Assembly: GCA_045805805.1 (NCBI GenBank)
Contig: JBJMKO010000010.1
Coordinates: 1 to 48,351, forward strand
Reading direction: 5' to 3'
Source: VRUE01 sp045805805
GTDB lineage: Bacteria; Actinomycetota; Thermoleophilia; Solirubrobacterales; 70-9
Length of the DNA stretch: 48,351 nt
Shown here: piece by piece, positions 25,252 through 35,069 of the stretch
How positions within the stretch are numbered: the first letter of the stretch is position 1
Layout: each line of letters opens with the position of its first letter
The notes under the pieces: model-generated
The model's input: only the letters and a program-made list of their open reading frames with translations
Told to the model about the DNA's origin: nothing
Database searches by the model: none
Made by a program: the position numbers and the translations under genes

Positions 25252-26073
25252 GTGGACCAGACCTGTTACCGGCACCCCAATCGCGAGACCGCCGTCTCCT
25301 GCTCGTCCTGCGGCCGGCCGATCTGCCCCGATTGCATGACCCCGTCCCCGGTCGGGATGCGCTGTCCGGAGTGCATGCGCCAGCCGACCAGGGTGGTCCG
25401 GGGGGTCGGCGAGGCAAGCCTGTTTGCCAAGGCGCCGGCGACCTTCATCCTGATTGGGCTGAACGTCGTCGCCTTTCTCGCCGAGATCGCCAGTGCCGGG
25501 GGCGGCACCGCGGTTGGGGGAAGCTCGGCCGTCCTCAACTTCGGCCTCTTCGGACCGTCGGTCGCTGAAGGCGAGTGGTACCGGCTCGTCGGGGGCGGCT
25601 TCCTCCATGCCAGCCTCATCCACATCGGCTTCAACATGTTCGCGCTCTACTTCCTCGGCAGGCTGCTCGAGCCGGGGATCGGCACGTCCCGCTTCGTCGC
25701 CGTGTACGTCGCCGCTTTGTTCGGCGGCGCGTTCGGGGCTCTTCTGCTGGACCCTGACGCGCTCACGGTGGGCGCATCGGGGGCCATCTTCGGCATCTTC
25801 GGTGCGACCTTCGTGATCGCCCGGGGGCGTGGAATCGATGCTGTCGCCTCCTCGGTTGGGGTGATCTTGGTTCTCAACCTGGCGATCAGCATCGGCAGCC
25901 CCGGCATAAGCCTCGGTGGGCACCTTGGTGGCCTGGTGGCCGGGGTCATCTGTGCATTTGCGATTCTCGCCGGCGAGCGCGGCATGCTCGGACGTCGCCA
26001 TTTCCCGGCGGAGCTGGCGGTGATGGCGGCGGTGAGTGCCATCTCGATCCTCGGCGCCCTTGCCGTCGCCTGA
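25252..26073 (+). CDS. Rhomboid-family intramembrane serine protease with N-terminal zinc finger
   Basis: The 273-aa protein begins with a small zinc-binding module (CYRHPNRETAVSCSSCGRPICPDCMTPSPVGMRCPEC, about residues 5-41, B-box-like). A six-helix rhomboid domain follows. Key rhomboid features are WYRLVGGGFLHASLIHIGFNMFALYFLG (the HxxxN region), the catalytic Ser in GASGAIFG, and the catalytic His in GGHLGGLVAG. Such proteases cleave membrane proteins within the bilayer. The substrate is unknown. TAGGCT (25236-25241) lies 10 bases before the GTG start. Confidence 0.92.
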   Translation: MDQTCYRHPNRETAVSCSSCGRPICPDCMTPSPVGMRCPECMRQPTRVVRGVGEASLFAKAPATFILIGLNVVAFLAEIASAGGGTAVGGSSAVLNFGLFGPSVAEGEWYRLVGGGFLHASLIHIGFNMFALYFLGRLLEPGIGTSRFVAVYVAALFGGAFGALLLDPDALTVGASGAIFGIFGATFVIARGRGIDAVASSVGVILVLNLAISIGSPGISLGGHLGGLVAGVICAFAILAGERGMLGRRHFPAELAVMAAVSAISILGALAVA

Positions 26074-26076
26074 CGC

Positions 26077-26997
26077 TCAGCCGGTTCCGCCGGGCCGTAC
26101 CCGCGGCGAGCGCAGCTCGGCGAAGCCGATATTCCCCGGTGCATCGATTAAGTCGGGGTGCAAGAGGTGGCCGAGCAGCTCGACACCGTCGACCAGGCGC
26201 GGTCCCGGGCGGGAGAAGGTCGATGCGGCGTCTACCGCGAACACTCGCTGGGCGCCGAGCGTCTCGATGTGAATCCAGTGTTCCAGCGCCTGGGAGCGAG
26301 CGCCGTCGACGTACCAACCGCAGGGCATCGCAATTACCACGTCGGGGTTGAGGCCGGCAAGCTCGCCCCACGAGACCTCGGGGGACTTCAACCCCGGCGG
26401 ACCGGCGACGTCCTCGCCGCCCGCGATCGAGATCATCTCCGGCACCCAGTGGCCGCCGACGTAGGGCGGGTCGAGCCACTCCAGCGCGATCACCCGCGGC
26501 AGGGTCGTTCCCGAGACGGCGGCGCGGACGGTCGCCAGCCTTCCCTCCAGCTCGCTGCGAAGCTCGTGGGCTTGAAGGGATATTCCCGTCTCCTCGCCAA
26601 GGTGGACCACGTCGTCGAGCATCTCGGCGAGCGTGCTGGGATCCTGCTGGACGACCCGGGGCTTGCTGGGAAGGCGGGCGGCGACCTCGACCACCTCCTC
26701 GAAGGAGACCGCGCAGACGGCGCAGACGGCTTGGGTGACGATCAGGTCGGGCGCCACTTCCGCCAGCAGCTCCTCGTCGAGCTCGTACAGCGCCAGGCCC
26801 TCGGCGACCCGCGTCTTCACCGTCCGGTCGATCTCGGCGGCGCTGAGGTTGGGCCGCAGCACCGTCCGCGTCAGGTGGGGGAGAGAACGGGCCTCAGGCG
26901 GGTAGTCGCACTCATGGGTTACCGCGACGACGAAGTCGCCGAGTCCGAGCGCGTAGAGCATCTCGGTAGCGGACGGAACGAGGCTGGCGATCCGCAT
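26077..26997 (-). CDS. BtuF/FhuD-like periplasmic-binding-fold protein (cobalamin-binding type) without signal peptide
   Basis: The 306-aa protein has the helical-backbone metal/cofactor-binding fold of ABC substrate-binding proteins: MRIASLVPSATEMLYALGLGDFVVAVTHECDYPPEA at the start, LIVTQAVCAVCAVSFEEV, WLDPPYVGGHWVPEMISIAGG and LNPDVVIAMPCGWYV. The C-x-x-C in QAVCAVCAV is seen in cobalamin-binding members of this family. There is no signal peptide or lipobox, and no permease or ATPase gene is adjacent, so it may act inside the cell. The frame is open far upstream opposite the CNNM gene, but the domain starts at ATG 26997. It is divergent from the CNNM gene with a 108-base gap. Confidence 0.82.
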   Translation of the reverse strand: MRIASLVPSATEMLYALGLGDFVVAVTHECDYPPEARSLPHLTRTVLRPNLSAAEIDRTVKTRVAEGLALYELDEELLAEVAPDLIVTQAVCAVCAVSFEEVVEVAARLPSKPRVVQQDPSTLAEMLDDVVHLGEETGISLQAHELRSELEGRLATVRAAVSGTTLPRVIALEWLDPPYVGGHWVPEMISIAGGEDVAGPPGLKSPEVSWGELAGLNPDVVIAMPCGWYVDGARSQALEHWIHIETLGAQRVFAVDAASTFSRPGPRLVDGVELLGHLLHPDLIDAPGNIGFAELRSPRVRPGGTG

Positions 26998-27105
26998 CTC
27001 CTGCCCAATATGGCACTTATCGCTGGAACGGCGGAGTGGAAAGCTATATTGCCTACGCCGAATGGCCGACGACGACCTCCCCCGAAGTACCGGGTCAAAT
27101 AAACG

Positions 27106-28413
27106 ATGAGCGCACTCCTGCTCGTCCTCCTCTTCCTGCTGGTCGCCGTCAACGGCTTCTTCGTCGCGGCCGAGTTCGCCCTCGTGCGCAGCCGCCGCGG
27201 CAAGATCGAGCAGCTTGCCGAGGAAGGTGAGAGCGGCGCCGAGGCCGTGGTCGAGCAGCTCGACAAGATCGACGAGTCGCTCTCGGCCTGCCAGATCGGG
27301 ATTACGATGGCCTCGATCGGCATCGGCTTCCTCGGCGAGCCCTCGCTGGCAAAGCTGCTCGAGCCGATCTTCGGCGGGCTCTCGCACGGGGCGGCCGTCG
27401 GGCTCTCGGTGGCGATCGCCTTCGCCCTGGTCACCGCGATCCACATCAGCATCGGCGAGCAGGTGCCGAAGATGCTGGCGATCAGCCACGCCGAGCGGAC
27501 GGCACGCCGAGTCTCGCGACCGCTCAACTGGTTCCGCGCCGCGACCGCGCCGGTGATCATGGCGCTGAGCGCGATCTCCAACGCGATCGTCCGCCTCTTC
27601 GGCGTCGACCCGACCGACATCGAGGAGCACCACACCGCCGAGGACCTGAAGCAGATCATCGACCGCTCGCGGGTGGGGGGGACGCTCGATCCGGGCGAGG
27701 CGGGGATGCTCGGCGGCGTCTTCCACCTCCACGAGCAGGAGGCGCGCGAGGTGATGACCCCGATCCCGGCGGTGGTCACGGTCGATGCCTCCGAGACGGT
27801 GGAGACGGCGCTGCGGCGCTGCGTCACCTCGGGTCATACGCGCCTGGTCGTGATCGAGGACGAGAACCCGGACAAGGTAAAGGGGATCGTCCACAACAAC
27901 AGCCTCGCCCGCCTCTTCATGAGCGACGGGCCCGAGGGCGAGATCGCGCCGGCGATCCGCGACGCCGTGATCGTGCCCGAGACGCGGCCGCTCGACGATC
28001 TCCTGCACGACCTCCAGGTCCAGCGTACCTCGCTCTCGGTCGTCGTCGACGAGTACGGGCGGACGGTCGGGATCGTCACCGTCGAGGACATCCTCGAGGA
28101 GGTGGTGGGGGAGATCGAGGACGAGACCGACCCCCGCGCTGCGGCGCTTCGCCGGCTCGCCAGCGGCGAGTGGTTCGTCCGCGGGCACGTCTCGCTCGGC
28201 GACCTCTCCGACGCCGGGATCGAGCTCCCGGTCGACACCGACGCCTACAACTCGGTCGGCGGCTATGTCTTCGGCGAGCTGGGGCGGCTGCCCAAGCGCG
28301 GCGACACGATCGTCGCCAACGGCTACACGATCCGGGTCGAGTCGGTGCGGGAGAACCGGATCGAGGCGGTCCGGATCAGCGGCCAGACCGGTTCCGTCCG
28401 CCAGCGCTCCTAG
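27106..28413 (+). CDS. CNNM/CBS-pair transporter-associated protein (HlyC/CorC family)
   Basis: The 435-aa protein has an N-terminal CNNM membrane domain (VNGFFVAAEFALVRSRRGKIEQLAEEG, then TMASIGIGFLGEPSLAKLLEP and IHISIGEQVPKMLAI). A pair of CBS domains follows (VMTPIPAVVTVDASETVETALRRCV; VPETRPLDDLLHDLQVQRTSLSVVVDEYGRTVGIVTVEDILEEVVGEIEDE). The C-terminal CorC_HlyC domain has the TYNSVGGYVF-type motif (YNSVGGYVFGELGRLPKRGD). Family members are linked to magnesium or cobalt efflux and nucleotide sensing. The start at ATG 27106 directly precedes the first membrane helix. Confidence 0.93.
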   Translation: MSALLLVLLFLLVAVNGFFVAAEFALVRSRRGKIEQLAEEGESGAEAVVEQLDKIDESLSACQIGITMASIGIGFLGEPSLAKLLEPIFGGLSHGAAVGLSVAIAFALVTAIHISIGEQVPKMLAISHAERTARRVSRPLNWFRAATAPVIMALSAISNAIVRLFGVDPTDIEEHHTAEDLKQIIDRSRVGGTLDPGEAGMLGGVFHLHEQEAREVMTPIPAVVTVDASETVETALRRCVTSGHTRLVVIEDENPDKVKGIVHNNSLARLFMSDGPEGEIAPAIRDAVIVPETRPLDDLLHDLQVQRTSLSVVVDEYGRTVGIVTVEDILEEVVGEIEDETDPRAAALRRLASGEWFVRGHVSLGDLSDAGIELPVDTDAYNSVGGYVFGELGRLPKRGDTIVANGYTIRVESVRENRIEAVRISGQTGSVRQRS

Positions 28414-28457
28414 TTTCCTCAAGCAATCCGCATTTCCCCGAACCACGGAGGCATCGC

Positions 28458-28685
28458 ATGTGGGTTGTGCGCTTGAGCGACAAGCAGCTCGAGGTTCTGA
28501 GAGCCCTACTTCGCTCCGAGGACCATCTGGGCCCGGCGCTCAAAGGGGCGGTCGAGGCCCTCGAACTGGCCCGCTGGGACGACCTGCCCGAGGCCGAGCT
28601 CCCCTGGGACGAGGTCGAGACGATCGCCCGCCGGCAGGGAATCTCCCCTGCTGACGTGATCTGGGATCTGGCTAAAAAGAATTAG
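28458..28685 (+). CDS. Small hypothetical protein (75 aa)
   Basis: MWVVRLSDKQLEVLRALLRSE at the start is followed by an acidic helical middle and a C-terminal EVETIARRQGISPADVIWDLAKKN. The last part looks like a short helix-turn-helix-like or ribbon-free helical motif, but I cannot name a family. GGAGG (28447-28451) lies 6 bases before the ATG. It is probably cotranscribed with the CNNM gene, 44 bases upstream. The four-way-junction element begins 17 bases after its stop. Confidence 0.65.
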   Translation: MWVVRLSDKQLEVLRALLRSEDHLGPALKGAVEALELARWDDLPEAELPWDEVETIARRQGISPADVIWDLAKKN

Positions 28686-28702
28686 CCGCGGGCGGAGTTG
28701 AG

Positions 28703-28858
28703 GAGGCCTGGCGGGTGCGCCTCTGCGTGAATTGACGTCGCCCGCGCCTATGGCGCGTAGCGACGAGATGAGGTGCGCGGGCTACGCCCGCGCAGGAATC
28801 GGATTGCATTTCCGCCGCCTTCGGCGACATTCCCGCAGAGGCGCACCCGCCAGGCCTC
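28703..28858 (-). repeat. Four-way-junction fold-back element, family C copy 1
   Basis: A perfect 25-bp closing stem (28703-28727 with 28834-28858) is extended by GAAT (28729-28732) / ATTC (28829-28832). Inside are three hairpins: 28736-28765 (CGTCG / CGACG plus CGCGCC / GGCGCG), 28774-28794 (TGCGCGGG-CTACG-CCCGCGCA) and one around 28813-28826 (CGCCG-CCTT-CGGCG). The 33 bases at 28800-28832 are identical, in reverse complement, to 29100-29132 in copy 2. The minus strand is listed because that orientation aligns with copy 2 read forward. It may be a structured RNA, a mobile element end, or both. Confidence 0.8.
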
Positions 28859-29076
28859 TCGAAGCGGGGACAAGCTTCGGACCACCCCGAAGCGCCTCCT
28901 CGGCCTGAAGCTCTTTCAAGCGTTGGAAGCCGCTTCCGGTGCACTTTATTCGGGCTATGACCACATAAAGCGTCCCGGAAGGAACGTAGGCGCCGCTGTT
29001 TGGCTTTGAAGCTTCTTCAACCCTGAGCGCTGGTCTCGCTTCTCAACGCTTTCGGTCTATCGGGAACGTGTCGAGA
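28859..29076. other. Spacer between the two family C elements
   Basis: This 218-base stretch lies between the two oppositely oriented fold-back elements. I see no credible reading frame, no RNA gene and no strong promoter. It is less GC-rich at third positions than coding DNA and holds a few short GAAGC repeats only. Together with the two elements it makes up most of the 554-base gene-free region from 28686 to 29239. Confidence 0.5.
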
Positions 29077-29222
29077 GGGAGCCTGGCCGCCCTCCAGGCG
29101 AATGTCGCCGAAGGCGGCGGAAATGCAATCCGGTTATTGCGCGGCCGCAGGCCGCGCTCCAGGTTCACCCCATGCGCGAAGCGCATGGGGTGTCAATTCG
29201 ACTGGAGGGCGGCCAGGCTCCC
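29077..29222 (+). repeat. Four-way-junction fold-back element, family C copy 2
   Basis: A perfect 21-bp closing stem (29077-29097 with 29202-29222) is extended by GAAT (29100-29103) / ATTC (29196-29199). Inside are three hairpins: CGCCG-AAGG-CGGCG near 29106-29119, GCGCGGCC-GCA-GGCCGCGC (29139-29157) and ACCCCATGCGC-GAA-GCGCATGGGGT (29167... precisely 29167-29191). Core 29100-29132 and the octamer GTCAATTC (29192-29199) are identical to copy 1, while stem sequences differ but remain paired. It lies 18 bases from the end of the 3-hydroxyacyl-CoA dehydrogenase gene. Confidence 0.8.
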
Positions 29223-29239
29223 CCCACCCAAGCGCAGTT

Positions 29240-30064
<825 letters not shown>

Positions 30065-30135
30065 GTGCGGGTTCCTATCAAGCCCGGGTGGGGGAGGGTC
30101 GCGCGCCCGCATTGGCCGGGCAGCCAGACGCCCGC

Positions 30136-30141
30136 TATGCT
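30136..30141 (+). promoter_or_regulatory. Probable -10 box for the acyl-CoA dehydrogenase operon
   Basis: TATGCT lies 9 bases before ATG 30151, in the 86-base gap between the divergent 3-hydroxyacyl-CoA dehydrogenase and acyl-CoA dehydrogenase genes. Confidence 0.4.
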
Positions 30142-30150
30142 GCGCGGCCG

Positions 30151-31329
<1,179 letters not shown>

Positions 31330-31337
31330 GCCGAGCC

Positions 31338-32462
31338 ATGTACTTCGACCTCACAGACGAGCAGCAGGCGATCAAGTCGACCGCCCACGACTTCCTCGCT
31401 GCCCGCTACAAGTCAGAGCGCATCCGCGAGCTTGCCGAGAGCGAGCACGGCTTCGAGCGCTCCGATTGGGACGAGATGGCCGAGCTTGGCTGGACCGGTC
31501 TGGCCCTGCCCGAGAAGTGGGGCGGGCAGGGGCTGGGGATCGTCGAGCTCGCCGTCCTCTTCGAGGAGATGGGCTATTCGCTCGCCCCCTCGCCGCTCTT
31601 CTCCAACACGATCGCCGGGCTGGCGCTCTCGCTCTGCGGCTCCGACGACCAGCGCGAGCGTTTCCTGCGCCCACTCGCCACCGGGCAGCTGCGCGGCACG
31701 CCGGCGCTCTGGGACGCCGGCTCGCCGGCGACCGTGGGCGGCTTCGAGATGGAGGGGCGCGCCGACGGCGATGGCATCGTCCTCGACGGCGAAAAGGTTC
31801 TGGTCATGGACGCGGCGGCTGCCGACTTCCTCGTCGTCGCCACGGCGGACGGGCACCGCCACCTGGTCGAGCGCGGCGCCGCTGGGGTCACGGTCAAGCC
31901 GGCCATCTCGATCGACCCCACCCGCCGCCTCTACGCGGTGCGCTTCGACGGCGTTAAGGTCGCCGCTGAGAACACCATGCCCGCGGCGGCCGCCGATTAC
32001 TTCTCGGTCTTCTTCCGCCTCTGCGTCGCCCTCGCCGCCGAGTCGACCGGGATCGCCCAGCGCACAATGGAGATGGCGGTCTCCTACGCCAAGGACCGCC
32101 AGCAGTTCGGCCGCCCGATCGGCTCCTACCAGGCCGTCTCGCACCGCTGCGCGCAGATGCTGCTCGAGACCGAGAACTCGCGCTCGGCTGTCTACGGGGC
32201 CGCCTGGGCCGCCGACGCCGAGCCGGAGTCGCTGCCGCTGGCCGCCTCGATGGCCAAGGCCTACGCCTCCGACGCCGGCTGGCGCGTCCCCGACGCCTCG
32301 ATCCAGGTGCACGGCGGCATCGGCTTCACCTGGGAGCACGACCTCCACTTCTTCCTCAAGCGCGGCAAGGCGAACGCGGCGATGTTCGGCGACTCGAAGT
32401 GGCATCGCGACCGCGTCGCCGACTCGGTCCTGGCCGAGGCCGCCGAGCCGGTCTCGGCCTAA
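31338..32462 (+). CDS. Acyl-CoA dehydrogenase, non-catalytic-type subunit of a pair
   Basis: The 374-aa protein starts MYFDLTDEQQAIKSTAHDFLAARY and has the middle and C-terminal dehydrogenase domains (AESTGIAQRTMEMAVSYAKDRQQFGRPIGSYQAVSHRCAQM; VHGGIGFTWEHDLHFFLKRGKANAAMFGDSKWHRDRVAD). At the position where the catalytic Glu is expected, it reads AMFGDSKWH, so the base is missing. This is typical of the partner subunit in heteromeric FadE pairs. It starts 8 bases after the first subunit gene and has no start-codon ambiguity (ATG 31338). Confidence 0.9.
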   Translation: MYFDLTDEQQAIKSTAHDFLAARYKSERIRELAESEHGFERSDWDEMAELGWTGLALPEKWGGQGLGIVELAVLFEEMGYSLAPSPLFSNTIAGLALSLCGSDDQRERFLRPLATGQLRGTPALWDAGSPATVGGFEMEGRADGDGIVLDGEKVLVMDAAAADFLVVATADGHRHLVERGAAGVTVKPAISIDPTRRLYAVRFDGVKVAAENTMPAAAADYFSVFFRLCVALAAESTGIAQRTMEMAVSYAKDRQQFGRPIGSYQAVSHRCAQMLLETENSRSAVYGAAWAADAEPESLPLAASMAKAYASDAGWRVPDASIQVHGGIGFTWEHDLHFFLKRGKANAAMFGDSKWHRDRVADSVLAEAAEPVSA

Positions 32463-32473
32463 AGGCAGGTCCG

Positions 32474-33523
32474 GTGGGGGCGCTCGAGCGGATCTCCGTC
32501 GCCGCGATCGGCGTCACGGTCGCCGACCTCGAGGCTGAGGCGAAGCGGGCCGAGGCCGCCGGGGTCGAGTGCGTCTGGGCGCCCGAGCTCTTCCGCTCCT
32601 CTGTCACCCAGGCCGCCTACCTCGCGGGTCGCACCGAGAAGATCGACGTCGGCACCGGAATCGCCTGGGCCTTCACCCGCAGCCCCTTCATCCTCGCCGT
32701 CAGCGCCCTCGACATCGACGAGATGTCGGGCGGGCGCTTCCGGCTTGGCCTCGGCTCCGGCGTCAAACGGCTGAACGAGACCTGGCACAACGCCGAGTAC
32801 GGCCGTCCGGCGCCGCACCTGCGCGAGGCGATCGAGGCAACCCGGCTGATCATGCGGCAGGCCGGCAAGGGCGAGCCGATTCGCTACGAGGGCTCCTACT
32901 ACGACATCGACATCAAGGGCTGGATCAGGCCGCACCCGGCGGCGCGCGACTCGGTGCCGATCTACACCGCCGGAATCCAGAGCGGCATGTGCCGGATGGC
33001 GGGCGACGTCGCCGACGGGCTGATCGGGCACCCGATCCAGAGCCTGCGCTGGATCGACGAGGTCGTGGTCAGCTCCTTCGAGGAGGGTCTGAGCCGCTCG
33101 GGCCGCGAGCGCAAGGACTTCGACTACCTGCCGACGGTCTGCTGCGCGATCGACGACGACGAGGCGCGGGCGATCGAGATGGCCCGGCGCACGATCTCTT
33201 TCTACGCGACAGTCAAGACCTACATGCCGCTCTGGGAGCTGCACGGCTTCGCCGACAACGCGGTGGCCGCGGGCGAGGCCTTCCGCCGCGGCGACCTCGC
33301 CGGAGTCCCCGCCGCGATCAGCGACGAGATGGTCGATGCCTACTGTGCCGCCGGCCCCCTCGACAAGGTCCGCGCCCGGGTCGAGGCGACCGCCGAACGA
33401 GCCGACGGCCTCTTCCTCACCCCGCCGACCTACTTCATCTCGCCGGAAGAGCTCTCCGAGTTTCAGAACCGCATCATCGACGCCTTCGGGCCGGAAAGGA
33501 CGACCGCCGGCGGGAGCGCCTGA
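32474..33523 (+). CDS. LLM-class (probably F420-dependent) oxidoreductase
   Basis: The 349-aa protein has the luciferase-like monooxygenase TIM barrel. Features are AEAAGVECVWAPELFRSSVTQAAYLAGRTEKIDVGTGIAWAFTRSPFILAVSALDIDEMSGGRFRLGLGSGVKR, the GWIRPHPAARDSVPIYTAG strand and CRMAGDVADGLIGHPI. In actinobacteria such proteins commonly use coenzyme F420, but FMN use cannot be excluded from sequence alone. It follows the acyl-CoA dehydrogenase pair after 11 bases and is probably part of the same operon, so it may act on the same CoA-linked or derived substrate. The GTG start at 32474 is chosen because the fold begins there. Confidence 0.88.
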   Translation: MGALERISVAAIGVTVADLEAEAKRAEAAGVECVWAPELFRSSVTQAAYLAGRTEKIDVGTGIAWAFTRSPFILAVSALDIDEMSGGRFRLGLGSGVKRLNETWHNAEYGRPAPHLREAIEATRLIMRQAGKGEPIRYEGSYYDIDIKGWIRPHPAARDSVPIYTAGIQSGMCRMAGDVADGLIGHPIQSLRWIDEVVVSSFEEGLSRSGRERKDFDYLPTVCCAIDDDEARAIEMARRTISFYATVKTYMPLWELHGFADNAVAAGEAFRRGDLAGVPAAISDEMVDAYCAAGPLDKVRARVEATAERADGLFLTPPTYFISPEELSEFQNRIIDAFGPERTTAGGSA

Positions 33524-33612
33524 GGGCGGAGGGCATCCTGTTCCGCGGCGACCGGGTCGACATGGCGAATGCCAGGATCCCGTCCTGACCTCAACGCGGG
33601 CATCTCGCGACC

Positions 33613-33618
33613 ATACAA
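33613..33618 (+). promoter_or_regulatory. -10 box for the GNAT gene
   Basis: TACAAT lies 8 bases before GTG 33627. The spacing puts the transcript start at the start codon. The GGAGG between them ends only 1 base before the GTG, too close to work as a normal ribosome-binding site. Confidence 0.5.
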
Positions 33619-33626
33619 TCGGAGGC

Positions 33627-34124
33627 GTGGCGGATGGCCAGGCACGGATGAGCTTGCGGCCCCTGGCCAAGGACGACGAGGAGGAGCTTCGCCGCATCCA
33701 TGAGACGCCGGGGGTGGAGCGGTGGTGGGGTAAGCCGGAGGAGGGATTTCCCTGGACCGACGAGCCGGAGTCCACCCGCATGGTCATCGAGGTCGACTGT
33801 TCGGTAGCGGGCTTGATCCAGTTCTGCGAGGAGACGGAGCCCAGGTACCGGCACGCCGGCATCGACCTCTTCCTCGACCCGGCGCTGCACGGCCGCGGCT
33901 TCGGTGAGGAGGCGGTGCGCCTCGTCGCAAGGTTGCTGATCAAGGAGCGCGGCCACCATCGCATCACGATCGATCCGGCGGCCGAGAACGCCGCTGCGAT
34001 TCGTGCCTACGAAAAGGTTGGCTTCAAACCGGTTGGCGTCATGCGCCGGTACGAGCGCGATGTCGACGGCGACGACTGGCACGACGGCCTGCTGATGGAG
34101 CTCCTCGCCGGTGAGCTGAAGTAG
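33627..34124 (+). CDS. GNAT acetyltransferase, aminoglycoside 6'-N-acetyltransferase-like
   Basis: The 165-aa protein has a full GNAT domain: MSLRPLAKDDEEELRRIHETPGVERWWG, AGLIQFCEETEPRYRHAGIDLFLDPALHGRGFGEEAVRLVARLLI (acetyl-CoA loop HGRGFG), and HRITIDPAAENAAAIRAYEKVGFKPVGVMRRYERD. The W-rich start and the RAYEKVGF end resemble AAC(6')-type enzymes, but resistance cannot be inferred from this. ATG 33648 is an alternative start. Its stop faces that of a small minus-strand gene 2 bases away. Confidence 0.88.
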   Translation: MADGQARMSLRPLAKDDEEELRRIHETPGVERWWGKPEEGFPWTDEPESTRMVIEVDCSVAGLIQFCEETEPRYRHAGIDLFLDPALHGRGFGEEAVRLVARLLIKERGHHRITIDPAAENAAAIRAYEKVGFKPVGVMRRYERDVDGDDWHDGLLMELLAGELK

Positions 34125-34126
34125 AG

Positions 34127-34330
34127 CTACTCGTCGCGCGGGGTAATGCGGAAGGTCGAGACGACCTCGGCCTGTTTGGCCTCTGGGTGGACGACGTAGG
34201 CACTGGGGCCGCCGCCGAACCAGCCCGACGCCTCGTTGTCGGCGATGAAGATGCCGGGGTGGTGCTTGCCGTCACCGTCCTCGACCCAGACCTTGTCGCC
34301 CTCCTTGAACCCGTGTTCGATCTCGCCCAC
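34127..34330 (-). CDS. Small hypothetical protein (67 aa)
   Basis: The product starts MGEIEHGFKEGDKVWVEDGDGKHHPG and has AYVVHPEAKQAEVVSTFRITPRDE at the end. The GDKVWVEDGDGKHHPGIFI pattern looks like a small SH3-like beta barrel, but I do not recognise the family. It is convergent with the GNAT gene. Its compact charged composition and ATG start make it a likely real gene. Confidence 0.6.
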   Translation of the reverse strand: MGEIEHGFKEGDKVWVEDGDGKHHPGIFIADNEASGWFGGGPSAYVVHPEAKQAEVVSTFRITPRDE

Positions 34331-34352
34331 GGCCGCAGCCTAGTCGTTATCG

Positions 34353-34406
34353 CCGCCGACGGGCCGATTTCCCTCCATATAGGGGGTGTTTTAGGCCCGT
34401 CGGCGG
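34353..34406. repeat. 54-bp palindrome upstream of the 67-aa gene (CATATAGG-centred)
   Basis: A perfect 13-bp stem joins CCGCCGACGGGCC (34353-34365) and GGCCCGTCGGCGG (34394-34406). The interior GATTTCCCTCCATATAGGGG again has CATATAGG at the centre, like the hairpin at 4958 but with unrelated arms. It lies between two minus-strand genes. Confidence 0.65.
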
Positions 34407-34416
34407 GAGGTGTCGG

Positions 34417-34941
34417 CTACGGGCAGATGACGATCAGGTGGAAGTCGGCGTCCTCGTTGGCGCCGGCTTTGTCGCGGGTGTGGACTTCGATCGCGTTGGG
34501 GTTGGCGGCCGAGGTATTCGTCTGGGCGTAGCCGGCATTGGGGACCGAGGTGCCGGCGTTGTTGCGGCCTGCGACGTCCGCGCAGCCGGTGACGTTCTGG
34601 GGAAAGGAGACCGCGACTGCGCCGCCGGCCTCCGTGACGGTGACCGCCGAGTCACTCGCCCGGGCGAGCGCTGCGTTGCCTGCGCCTCCTGGGTTGTTCA
34701 CCACCACCCAGTAGGTATGCGCGGCGCGCTTTGCGGCCGGGACCACGCCGAGCTTGTTCGTGTTGATCTGGAAGCCGGTCAGCGTCTTCTGCTTTAGCTT
34801 GCCGCCACCGATCGTCTGCTTCTTGATCGCGCCGCCGTTGATCGTCTGTGCGGCGTACGCGGTTCCTGCCAGGGCGACGATCAGGGCGATGATCGAGATG
34901 ACGAACGCCGGCGAGGGGCGCCTGTTCTTCAGCCTGCTCAT
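34417..34941 (-). CDS. Secreted small protein with Thermoleophilia-type signal sequence
   Basis: 174 aa. The N-terminus RRPSPAFVISIIALIVALAGTAYA is a signal peptide or anchor, followed by a short linker of GG-rich repeats (INGGAIKKQTIGGGKLKQKTLTG). The rest is a beta-rich secreted domain (AHTYWVVVNNPGGAGNAALARASDSAVTVTEAGGAVAVSFPQNVTGCADVAG) ending in FHLIVICP. Two Cys residues could form a disulfide. The function is unknown. AAAGGAG stands 6 bases before the ATG. This leader type is one reason for placing the organism in Thermoleophilia. Confidence 0.82.
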   Translation of the reverse strand: MSRLKNRRPSPAFVISIIALIVALAGTAYAAQTINGGAIKKQTIGGGKLKQKTLTGFQINTNKLGVVPAAKRAAHTYWVVVNNPGGAGNAALARASDSAVTVTEAGGAVAVSFPQNVTGCADVAGRNNAGTSVPNAGYAQTNTSAANPNAIEVHTRDKAGANEDADFHLIVICP

Positions 34942-35069
34942 GAGGGCTCCTTTCGACAGCGGATTTGGGGCGCGTCTGAGCTTTACCCCGATACGGATGG
35001 TTGACCTCAGGCACGTCCACCGGGGGTACTTCGAGTTGAGTAACCCGCTGGGTGGTTCAGCGCTGCGGT

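Noticed and set aside
27000..28446. Upstream extension of the BtuF-like frame opposite the CNNM gene.
   Set aside because: The extension is low-complexity and antisense to a well-supported gene; the binding-protein fold begins at ATG 26997.
28861..29076. Possible small genes between the two family C elements.
   Set aside because: Short open frames there have no ribosome-binding site, no conserved-looking residues and overlap the fold-back arms.
28703..29222. Family C elements considered as rho-independent terminators or integron attC sites.
   Set aside because: There are no T-runs after the stems and no recognisable R/L core-site arrangement or integrase gene; the three-hairpin interior is not expected of either.
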